From NCBI GenBank assembly GCA_027604505.1, contig JADIIX010000075.1, positions 44,045-108,044 on the forward strand: a DNA stretch of 64,000 nt, written 5' to 3'. The position numbers and the translations under genes are program-made. Positions 54,845 to 64,000 of the stretch are shown here, piece after piece (position 1 is the first letter of the stretch; each line of letters starts with the position of its first letter). This DNA is from Gonapodya sp. JEL0774. Lineage: Eukaryota > Monoblepharomycota > Monoblepharidomycetes > Monoblepharidales > Gonapodyaceae. The notes beneath the pieces are model-generated. The model had not been told where the DNA came from, made no database searches, and saw nothing but the letters and a program-made list of their open reading frames with translations.

Positions 54845-55600
54845 CTCATGAAATGTTTGGTGTGGGGATTTCCTTGTGGACGACACAGTGACGTGAAAGT
54901 ATGTTGGAACTGTAGCATTGCTGCCAGTTCCTTCACTACGTTATTTGCAAATGCTGTTCCATTGTTGGAATGGATTTAAACAGGAATACCCCTTCGGTAA
55001 ATCTAATTGTGCAGCAATGTGTCTTTGACAACCACAAGTTTAACCATGTGAGTGAACATGTCCATAATCACTAAAATATGTGTGTAACCTTCCACTGTTG
55101 TTGGAAAAGGCTTATTGTGGTCAAGACATAAATTGTCCCAGGGTTGTGCTGCGCTGAAGTAGAATGGCCTCAGGAGCCCCTGTCAATTTGGCTCTGGCAT
55201 GTCCAACATTTACTGTGTACATATGATTGTGCATCACATGCCATGGAATACCGATGGACTTTGGCGACCATTGCTTTGAGCATGGCAGTGGATCCGGCAT
55301 GTGATCCAGTTGGGTCAGTATGGCGCATATGCAAAATTTCTTTTCTTCAAGCTGACAGAACCTCTTTTTGAGTTGGACCATTCACTGCTTTAGAGATTAT
55401 TTTGCGTCATTCACCATTTGCAGCAGTAGTCCATGAACGAATTATTGTTTGGACAAGAAGACCAGTTTCAATTGCTGTAGCATTAGCATGTTGTGCAGCT
55501 TCGTTATAAGGAACTGTAATCATGTTGTAGCTCCAGTCTGTCATCTTTGTTGGCATTTATGGCTCACTGCTAGTGGGAGAGCTGCTTGAATATAAATATA
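54845..55600 (-). pseudogene. Ty3-like integrase relic
   Basis: On the minus strand, fragments match the core of an LTR-retrotransposon integrase. WDNLCLDHNKPFPTTVEGYT and HILVIMDMFTHMVKLVVVKD (first acidic residue region) come first. After two stops, RRGIPV and HSNNGTAFANNVVKELAAML follow, where the usual D-N-G motif now reads N-N-G. CRPQGNPHTKHFM then stands at the place of the third acidic block. An upstream part reads YNMITVPYNEAAQHANATAI. The element is inactive. Confidence 0.6.
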
Positions 55601-55745
55601 TGCAGTCGCACTTGCGCGCAAACATAAATCCAACAATTCCAAATGGAGCTTTGATCAAAGTCCCACCAGTCAAATCACGTGATGGCTGGGACCGCAAGCG
55701 CCATTCTCCTCTGTTTGCCAATCCCAAGTGAGGGGAAGAACGTTG

Positions 55746-57340
55746 TCATACAAGTGACAAGGACAGCCAATTGGCCTCAAGGGACAAGGAGGAGGGATCC
55801 AGGTCTGACATCAACTTGTCAGACTCAGCATCCAATGGTGAGATAGGGGAGTGGAGGGATCTGGGCAGTGTGGGTTCCGCAGAGGATCTACTGGGAGTAA
55901 GAGTGGTCTCCCCCTCATCCAAGCCCCAAAGCATGCAGCAGACAGCAAAGGCCAGGTGGGGCTTTGTCGCAAGTGGAGAAATGGGGACAGCAGATGACGA
56001 TGACAATGCAAAGATGGTGTCTGGGACCCCCAGGGACAAACACTTGGGGACTGTGGGGTTGCCCTCCACGCACTACATTGTTCTGAACAGCAAAGGCAAA
56101 GGCAGTCAGGAGTCAAAAGTGGAAGCCATGGAATGTGGAATGTGGATCAAGGTAGAGGGGAATGCTCAGTGACCCCACTGAAGAGTGGACACAAACTGCA
56201 GGGCAATAATGCAATGCTGTTGAGACTGAAGTGCAAGAATTGCAAAAGGATGTTCAACGTTGTTGGAGGCAATGCAGAAGATACGGGAGTGGGAGAGTAA
56301 GGACAAGGCGTTTTGAGGTAAGTCCCCTCACAAGCAATGGACCTCAAAGGCACCTGCAAAGAGGAAGAAGTGGAATCCAGTTCCAATGTTGGCTTTGTCA
56401 ATGCACATTGGACCGTCCTGACTCCAGGTGGAGCACTGAACGTACTGGGAGGACCCTTAGAAGTGGAAGCCAGAGCTGTAGACCCGAGGCGATGAAGGTG
56501 CCAGCAGTTGGTCACTGTCCCACACACAATCTCAAGTTGTTGCCCCAGTCCCGCAGATCCTCAAGGTGAGTAGCATGGAGGGAGGGCTCATGCTCCTCTG
56601 ACAGTGGCCACCCATGAGGAGGAGGAGAGCTGGCTCTGTAGAGAGCTAGCAGACACCAGGCGGCAGCTTGAGTGCAGAGCACTTGAGCTCCAAGTGGCGA
56701 GAGTGGAGAACAGAGAAGATGATAGGATCCCTGCAAGTGATGGGTTCCTGGGATGCAACCCTGATGACATTGTGGGGAACTGGATGGAGATGGGTAGCAA
56801 GGGAAGATGCCATGAGCCCGCCTCGCACACCAACATCCAATGTAAAGCCCACACAATTGGGTTGTGTGGGGGGACATGGAGAGTAGGGATGCCCCTGTCA
56901 CCTGCCACACCACTGGGGATTTTTGGACTCCGGCAGCAACAACCGCAACCAATGGCCATGAAACAACAAAACCCTCTAGGGCCTCTAGGGGGAGGTTGCA
57001 GGTGGACTCAGTGGTGGCTGCTAGAGGGGAAGATGGAGGACACCCCCTGGCAGACGCACTTGGAGGCCTGACTGGGGCATGCAATGCAGCGCCTACAGCT
57101 TGAGCTCAACCCATCATACGTAGGGAAGGGCTAAAGACAGCAGCCATTGCCCCCAAAGTGTCGGTGAGTGGCAGATGGCTTGAAGGAGAAAATACAGGGG
57201 GTTGGTGGCCGGCACGTGGCCCTGATACCACAGCTGCAGAGAAGCAGGGGAAGGGGTCAGGGGGCACAGCGTCAAGAAGAGCAATGACAGGTGCACTGAC
57301 AAGCGGTGTGTGTGTGGGGGGGGCCACTGTCGCGTTTTTT
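55746..57340 (+). CDS. Putative repeat-associated coding region, unrecognised
   Basis: Several overlapping plus-strand frames look protein-like. These include RDKEEGSRSDINLSDSASNG (55771-56172), MDLKGTCKEEEVESSSNVGF (about 56340-56500), and EEEESWLCRELADTRRQLEC with a coiled coil (56604-57071). The frames change between blocks, so introns or decay separate them. Composition is rich in Gly/Glu/Ser. No domain was found. It may be an accessory gene of a mobile element. Confidence 0.3.
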
Positions 57341-57599
57341 ACACTTGTATCAAAAGTATATCAATTTCAGTGAAGAACTATGCCATGATATAAGTCTTAA
57401 GTCTATACAGACCCAGCGCTCTGACCCCTTCTGGGCTGTATCCCACTTGCATTCCCCCATCCCCCACAACTACCTGGCGTTCTCCCACTTGCACTACCTC
57501 TGCTCATCCCACAACCATGCCAGTTTGCCCCCGTGTTGGTACAAGGCGTTGACGCTTTGGTTCAGGTTCTAGTCAAATAAAGACACTAATAAGAGACCA

Positions 57600-60500
57600 T
57601 GCAGCAAGAATGTGTACTCACCAGAGTCTGACTCCTGTGCATGTTGACGGGGAGCTCTCCTGGCTGGAGGTGCATGACGTCCAGCAGGGTGCGCAGTTGA
57701 TTTACGCTTCAGAGCGTCTTCATCCAAATAGACAATGTTAAAGTAAAATATGGACTTACCATTTTATTCTCTCTTGTCTCACTGTCCCCCTTGTCCACAT
57801 CCATACGGTCAGCCTGGTTACCTTCACCTTTGCTTTCATCCCCATTGGTTTGCGTTTCTTCATCAGTGTGACTACCTGCAAAACACAGCAGTTGAGTAGA
57901 CCACAAAGTACAAGTAACAAGAGTCTTGATGCATACCTTTGGATCCCTCTTCAACTCCTTCAACCTCTGTCTTGTTTTCAATGTAGGGATTGCGTTCTGT
58001 GAAGCAAAACACAGGTGGGAGCACAATGTTGCAGTGGCCAATATGCAAATGGGTACTTATGTTGCGCACAGCAGCCATGACAAGAACCACGCTGGACTTG
58101 TTCTGTGGAAAGAGTATTTGTTAGCATTAAAGTGCAACACATGATAATAAAAGGATGACTTACGAGCTGGCAGGACATCAATAAGTGTATTCGGAGCTGT
58201 GGGCAGGGATGGGACATCAGCAACTTTCTTGGCCGAGAGGTTGCTGCGCTTGGCCAGTGCCTAGGCAATTGGGGTGTACCATAGGAAATCGTTTTCCTGG
58301 ATCAATCTGGTTGTGGGTTCAGGAAATCAAACACCAGAGATGTAAAGCAAATACTGTCACTCACTTTTCCAGTGTCTTCCCTGCGTTGTCCCGTAACAGA
58401 CCGTCAATTGCAAGGAAATGCTTCTCTATGTTCGTGTGAAATTTGATGTTGAGAACCCAAGTACTGCACATGCACCACAGAATGGCTCACTCTGTATCAG
58501 CGCTTCCTGTCCCAACACTTGGCAATAGAACTCCATTACCCAGATTACTTACTAGGGTGATAAGATCCCTTCAAAGTGCACATGGAGCTTGCCGTGTGAA
58601 ATACGGTTTTTCTCGCCCTTCTTGGACTGGGACAGGACCATGTATTTCTGTCAAAAAATAATGAATACTAAGTGAGAATAGCAAATCTAGTGCTAATCAA
58701 CACTAGATGACTCACCACAATATTGAGATCAGGAACTGTGCATGGCGCAAACAGATTCAAGTTTGCCCATGAGCGTCGCCAAGACAACCCCTTTGACCAG
58801 TTGAGTGGTGCTGTTGATGTTGATGTGACCACGTAGTGGGTGACATTGTTGTTGGTGGCGTCAAACAGGGTGTTGTGGTCAGGAAGGTTGCTTTTGAGGT
58901 GGGGACAGACTGGAGAGCAAAGCACACAGTGGCAGAGGTGGGTGCACCAGCTGTCAGATAGTTGGACGTCATAGCGGCAAACTCAGACATGTCAATTTGC
59001 TGATGAACATGTATCAGTAACGTGTGATAGTACAAAAGAACAGACCACCTGCCTCAATGAGTACCCCACCTTGCTTCAGGCCCTTGTTAAGCACAGTGAG
59101 TCAGAGTCCATGCAGTTTCGCTTGTAATCTTGGGACCAAAGACTTTAGGAACGTTAGGGGGTCAATAATATATTGAAGCAACCTACACGCAACACTCACC
59201 AGTCTGGATTTGTCTGAATCTTCAGGGTTAGGGAAAACGATTGTGAGAACCAAATGATTCGCACCTTGTTCAGTTGCAAATGCCGTAAGCACTGCCTCTA
59301 GTTGATCAGGTTCCACAAGATGGGTGGTGGGGAGGGCAGGAGGGTTTATGAGCTTTCGACTCTCACACTGTTTCTAAATAACACATGTTAGCAAACATAC
59401 TGAGGAATTAAAACCCATTCATTTACCTTCTGCCTTGGGGTAGCATCAGTCTCTTCCTTCGAGGATTTCAAAGCACCTTTAGGGTTGTCGTCTTTCTCGA
59501 GTTCAACAGTGAGATCCGACTATCAGTTTGGCAAATGCATGTAAGCAATATTCAAATTGACAGCAACCAGTCACTCACATCTTCAGGGTTAAGATCCGTG
59601 GGGGGCAAATTGGCAGACGCTGAGGATTTGACTTGTGCTTTGTGACGTGGTTTCGGTGAAGGGAATCCATCGCGCGTAGGGATGGTTCTCCAACTGGATG
59701 GTGGTTTGTGACACATTGTGCCCTAACCCCGAAATGCTAGAAGACGTACCTTTTTCCTTTCCCTTACCACTTGTGGCACCTTGGGGGGTACGTTCAAGCA
59801 ACCTGGCAAACTGAGCAATAACTTCGGCGGGTGTGGTATGTTCAGGGAACGTGCCTCTCCGGATAGAAATCATTTAATGAAGAGAGAGGGAGTTACAACA
59901 CACTCTGCAATTATCAATTTGGTGGCCTGTTCCTTCTTTTTGTCCGTCCATCCCTGAATGCAGTTCCAGTCATTCAGCTGTTGATCCATGGAAGATACAC
60001 CTCGCCCCATAACTTCGCCAATTCCTTAACCTCCATTTGCATTGCAGATTTTGGAAACTCAGGGAGCCATTGTATAAACGTTTCCTGTGGATATTGTGAT
60101 TGATTCAGGGTTAATCAAAATTTTGTCTCAGCAACACATATAGTACAAATTTCTGTGAACTTACCGTAAGGTCTGGATTCCTGTCCACTATCTGCCCATT
60201 CACAGTATCTTCTGCGTAGATAACACCCATTGGGAAACGGAATTGAGGGCGGTTGTTTACAGAGACCACCCAATGTACATACTTGAACTGTGGGTCATGT
60301 AAAAACAGGTGTACATACAAACTATTGATGAAGCACTCACGTTTGGCATGACATGGTAGTATCTCGCAACAGCCAGCCAGCTGTTGACTTGTGTGATGAT
60401 AGTCTTGCCAGCCCCTTCTAAGTTTTTGACAATGTTGGAGTTGGTGTGCAGCCTGCTGTTGCTGTTGGTGAAGGTGATTGCCTGGCGCATGGGGACGTAG

Positions 60501-61100
60501 GTGTTGTACAGGGTCACAGGTACATCTGTTGGAGATGGCAGTGAGCGAAGGAAGCTATGGGTGCAATGGTTAGGTACTAACATGTCTCGTTGGAGTAGTT
60601 CATCATGGACTGATATGCCAGCAAATCCTGTCGGGCTTGTCAGCCAACAGTATGAGCATCATGCCTTCAGTTAATATACTACATGGAATTGCAAACGTTA
60701 ACGAAGCCTTACACTTAGAACAATTGCATTGACAGCCATTGTCCCATCCAGACGACCTGGAAGAGACTCCAGCTCATTGATGCAGATGAGCACAATAAGA
60801 CAGTGATTTCCATCAACAATGCCTTAGAGTCCAGCTCCCAGCTTGATGAGGATTACAATGCTTGTTGGGAGCCAGCCAAGCTTGGCAATGGCGGTCCCGG
60901 AGTACGCTAGTCGTCAGTAAGATAGAAATAAATAGGTTATCAACTGCTTACATGAGTTCCTTGATGCCTGTCTCATAGTGTTCCCAAACTTGCTCAAACC
61001 TCCCATGGTCCTGCTGGATATATTTGATGGGAACTTGGCGATTGCCAGGGAGGTGGCAACAAGCAATGAGTTGCTGGATATTGCCTTCCATTGAAGCGAT
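57600..61100 (-). pseudogene. Intron-rich, partly decayed gene of unknown family
   Basis: Short minus-strand exons follow each other with plausible splice sites. Examples are GRFEQVWEHYETGIKELM (about 61000), LVLICINELESLPGRLDGTM (about 60790-60730), VPVTLYNTYVPMRQAITFTN and ARYYHVMPN (about 60520-60340). QETFIQWLPEFPKSAMQMEV plus KELAKLWGEVY (about 60090-59990), WNCIQGWTDKKKEQATKLII (about 59970) and AVLTAFATEQGANHLVLTIV (about 59290) follow. An in-frame TAA breaks one block near 60826. Repeat-region context and breaks suggest a mobile-element gene or its relic. Function unknown. Confidence 0.35.
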
Positions 61101-61139
61101 GATTGCAATCAAAGCAAGTTCCTTGTATTTAAAAGAGGT

Positions 61140-61800
61140 GTGATTGGGCCCACTCCGGACCAGAGTGTGCCTGTTTTCACCTTCCGAGATCATCCCCAAA
61201 ACCAACTGGTACACCCATTCCAGCCTGTCTAAAATGCTCCCGCTCCGTTGCAGATCAGCCCCATTTTCAGAGAGTACACTGAAGAACCTCTGAGTGAGTT
61301 TTTTGTTCGTGTATGTGGGACCAAAAAAGTGGTCCGCTGCAGACTGGAGCAAGCCTGTTTTCACCTTCTGAGATCATAACCCAAACCAAAGTCAACCACG
61401 ATTCTCAAACACCTCCTGCTCTGCTGCAGAGCAGCCCCATTTTCAGAGAGTATACTGATGTACTTCTGAGTGCTGTTGTTCATGAATATTGGACCAAAAA
61501 AGTGGTCTGCTGCAGACTGGAGCAAGCCTGTTTTCAGCTTCTGAGATTGTCCCCCAAACCAGCCTCCACCACCACTCCGTTGCGGAGCAACCCCATTTTC
61601 AGAGAGTGTACTGATGTACTTCTGAGTGAGTTTTTTGTTCACGTATGTGGGACCAAAACAGTGGGCTGCTCCAGACTGGAGCGAGCCTGTTTTCACCTTC
61701 CAAGATCATCCCCCAACCCAACTGATACATCCACTCTAAAACAGCACTTGCTCTGTCATAGAGCAACCCCAATTATACAGAAAATCTCGTGAAGTTCAGT
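61140..61800. repeat. Diverged tandem repeats, unit about 156-177 bp
   Basis: About four imperfect units. The landmark CCCCATTTTCAGAGAG recurs near 61259, 61435 and 61591, with a weaker match near 61767. A second landmark, GACTGGAGCAAGCCTGTTTTC, recurs near 61342, 61517 and 61675 with small changes, and a CTGCAGA/CTGCTGCAGAC motif lies beside it. On the minus strand the units read as a peptide repeat around KTGLLQSAADHFFGPTYTNK. They may be a coding repeat array or a satellite. Confidence 0.75.
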
Positions 61801-62189
61801 GTCAGATTTCTGCGATAAGTGGACCAAAAAAGAGGGCTGCTCCATAATGGAGCAGCATATCCGAACTAAGCAGCTGCCCCATATTACAGGTGCAAACAGA
61901 TCCAGCCACTCTGCCAGCAGCCTTACCAGCTGGAATCATTATGCCTGAGCTCATCAGGGCCATGAACCATCTATATGATTCAGGATGAGTCGGACATCTA
62001 TCGATGAAGAGGTTCTGTGTGTTTGCCTGAACATGGATACTCCAACACTTCTATTTGGTGTGGCATCCTTGCGACTGATCCATTTTGTTGAGGCACCTAC
62101 GCCATGAAGAGCAGTGGGATCCACACTGTTATTGGCGAGCCTACCACAGCGTCTTTTAGACCAGCACCTCCTCCTCCCACAATGAGTAC

Positions 62190-63240
62190 TACAGACTGAG
62201 GGCATACTTCATCAAACACTCCAAAATCGCTACGTATCTTTGGAACAAGCAGTTTCCAGGCTTTATTGCAACAGTTCGTATGTTATCCGAAAGGAAGAAC
62301 TTCAAACGCAAGGTAATTGACTTTTCTCAGTGGTTTTACATTCGTGTTACTAACTTTGCAGATTTCCTCCAGTGTTCAAAGTACCATATTCTTGACAATA
62401 GGCTAGTCTACAGCTACAAAAAGTGAAGGGGCTTACTTGTGCTCCGCTCATTGGATGAAGTGAGTGTGTACATTCAACGTTTGCATGTTTCAACATGATG
62501 AATAAACAAACCAACCTTCCTTTGCAGTTTCGCAAACTCTACAGCCATAACCACCTGTCCTCTGACCAAGGCACTTGCCTGGGAGAAGTGCTCCTCAAGT
62601 TTCTACGTCAGCGCACAGTATCCCATCTTCCATTCTCTCATCTTTTGATGCCCACAGTGCATCCATCTTGTGCTGCACCAAATCCAGTACCCCTCCTTCC
62701 GATCATTACTACACATCCTAAAGATATTTATGTCTGCAACTTCACCAAGCTCAGCAGCCACAACATGCTCCTTGCCGTTGATCACTTCAGCAAGAAGTTT
62801 TGGGGTTCCCTTTGTTGTCAACAAACTACAGACAATGTGGACCTGTGCATCAGGAATTTGTACACTGATGATGGGCCTCCTGAAAGGTAGGTCTTCTCTT
62901 TCTTTCATTGCTGCTGTTCTAATAGTCTCTGTGTAAATTTCTAAGTGACAACAGCAAGGAGTTCTGAGCTAAAAACGTCTTGAAAACACACAAGGAGTTT
63001 GGTGTTGAGGGTATCCATGGCCAGCCCTACCACCCCCAAAAATCAAGGATCCATTGAGAGGGCTCACCAAACAGTGAAACCAAGGCTATGGCCCAAAATG
63101 TGCACCAAAAGCCTGGACCCCAACCACTGCTCTCTCGAGGATGTGGAGGACATTTTGCAGGCTGTCACCTCAACTTACAACCATGAACGCCACTCAAACA
63201 ACCAAATGCATGCCCAACAAGCTATTCTACAGCAAAACTA
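62190..63240 (+). pseudogene. Second integrase relic (DDE, retroelement type)
   Basis: Plus-strand fragments include LRAYFIKHSKIATYLWNKQF with FIATVRMLSERKNFKRK (about 62200-62310). KDIYVCNFTKLSSHNMLLAV-DHFSKKFWGSL (about 62725-62815) holds the first Asp, and DNSKEF (about 62947) the second. GIHGQPYHP and ...GSIERAHQTVKPRLWPKMCT (about 63045-63105) carry the catalytic Glu in the usual Q-G-x-x-E-R-A context. A TGA directly follows DNSKEF and frames shift nearby. It differs from the Ty3-like relic at 55 kb. Confidence 0.6.
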
Positions 63241-63244
63241 CCGC

Positions 63245-63879
63245 CAGTTTCAATGTGCCAATCTCGGCATTGCGGAGAGCGTTGGCAATGTCGGCAACAG
63301 TTGCAGGGGTGGGATCGGAGGAAAGTGTGAAACAATCGTAGATGTATGCAGATCTGTGCTTTGCACCCTCCAAAAAAATCCTTTGCTTGTCTGACGGTGA
63401 TAGAGTTCCGCCGGTTGCTTTGTACTCGTTCTTGAGTTTGCTGAATGTTGCGAGATAGTCCGTCACGGTCCCATCCATCCGCACATCCTCGAGCGCCCGC
63501 CTCTTAATAAACTCCTCTGCTTTGCGATTTCCATGGTATGTCACGCGCAGGCGCTCCCACAGCTCTGCTGACGTGTTGCAGTCCACGATCGCTAAGAAAA
63601 GATATTCATCAATGATAGATGTGAGGGCTGCTTTCAATCCCCGATCAGCATCATCCCATTCTTCCTGTTTCGCCTCTATTTCCGCCTTAGTTTCTCTACT
63701 CGCTGATGTTGGTGGGTCCTCAGGACGTTCGGTCACCCCAGTAACCATGTTCCACGCCCCCGAAATCGCCTGCATCTGGACTCTCCCATTCCCCATCCAT
63801 ACCAGGTAGTTGTCCATTCCATTGAGCTTTTTTGTCACTCTTTTAGCTAAGGCGTCGTACTTTCGTGTGTCGCTCATGG
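63245..63879 (-). mobile_element. Copia-type retrotransposon gag, 5' part
   Basis: From ATG 63879 (MSDTRKYDALAKRVTKKLNG) an open frame encodes a Ty1/Copia Gag. DNYLVWMGNGRVQMQAISGA is the DUF4219-like start. The UBN2-type core follows as EYLFLAIVDCNTSAELWERL, YHGNRKAEEFIKRRALEDVR, TVTDYLATFSKLKNEYKATG and DKQRIFLEGAKHRSA. After ADIANALRNAEIG (about 63260) the frame runs into plus-strand integrase sequence, so the element is cut at about 63245. The 5' leader and possible LTR lie toward the right edge. The gag part itself has no lesion, which suggests a younger insertion. Confidence 0.8.
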
Positions 63880-64000
63880 TTGGTTTGACGTGGCGTGAAA
63901 GGGGGACCCCGATTCAGTGTCCAATTCCGTCAAAAATCTCCACCAGTGTTGCTTGGCTTCCACGTTCAGAACTCCGGGCTCATAACCTAATGAGCTTTCG
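63880..64000. other. Copia leader, possible primer-binding site
   Basis: Read on the minus strand, the leader before the gag ATG contains GGTTATGAGCCCGG near 63975, loosely like initiator-tRNA-type primer sites of Copia elements. The LTR would be beyond the window. Weak evidence. Confidence 0.25.

Noticed and set aside
56512-57084. Minus-strand frame of 190 codons in the repeat island
   Set aside because: It is opposite a coiled-coil-like plus-strand frame and is rich in Ser/Pro/Leu/His, as expected of an antisense shadow.
1-64000. CRISPR array, prokaryotic operons or Shine-Dalgarno sites
   Set aside because: The DNA is clearly eukaryotic with introns in almost every gene; no regularly spaced short repeats were seen.

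Overview
The window is nuclear DNA of a filamentous fungus, most likely a basidiomycete (Agaricomycetes-like). Genes are densely packed on both strands and broken by many very short GT-AG introns, mostly about 40-110 bp. The gene content is typically fungal: a Zn2Cys6 regulator, a second fungal-type transcription factor, the RNA polymerase I/III subunit AC40, a Nup2/Nup50 nucleoporin, a Fat1-type acyl-CoA synthetase, Baeyer-Villiger-type monooxygenases, and Copia and Ty3-like retroelement relics. I cannot name a species. All exon models were made by eye from reading frames, splice signals and remembered family motifs.

Layout, left half. 1-375 is the 5' part of an unknown coiled-coil protein leaving the left edge. 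586-2763 is NUP50 (minus). 3058-4066 is a broken FCP1/NIF-type HAD phosphatase (plus), and 4220-4782 is a thioesterase remnant. 4984-7798 is a fungal-specific transcription factor with no zinc cluster found. 8527-10158 is RPC40/RPAC1, and 10327-12193 is a histidine acid phosphatase. 12867-14206 encodes a C-terminal double-membrane-span protein. 14323-17831 is a fatty acid transport protein/very-long-chain acyl-CoA synthetase with a 4-nt microexon. 18431-19789 is an unknown acidic protein, and 20580-23283 is a class I cyclic-nucleotide phosphodiesterase.

Middle. 24676-36228 is a small metabolic locus built by direct duplication. Each unit carried a 4HBT_3-type thioesterase followed by a Baeyer-Villiger-like monooxygenase (BVMO) on the opposite strand. 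In unit 1 the thioesterase is intact and the BVMO is a fragment. In unit 2 the BVMO is complete, while the thioesterase has lost its start codon, carries a 218-bp MITE-like insertion and has frameshifts. A different BVMO (28052-30837) lies between the units. A Zn2Cys6 regulator (37895-40433) sits just beyond and could control the locus.

Right half. 40522-44026 is a large protein resembling FERRY3/C12orf4, 44173-45937 is a RCH1/SLC10A7-type transporter, and 46528-47822 is a Tda10/glycerate-kinase-like P-loop kinase. 48624-52248 is a cytosolic carboxypeptidase (tubulin deglutamylase family) pseudogene that has lost its catalytic core. 52394-53239 is a small unknown five-exon gene.

From about 53.3 kb to the right edge the character changes. 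The sequence looks CpG-poor and rich in TG/CA, with decayed open frames, two integrase relics of different type, a run of about 156-177-bp tandem repeats, and the 5' end of a Copia gag joined to an integrase relic. I read this as a silenced repeat island. The most notable observations are the reciprocally decayed duplication, the 4-nt microexon, and the core-less carboxypeptidase relic.
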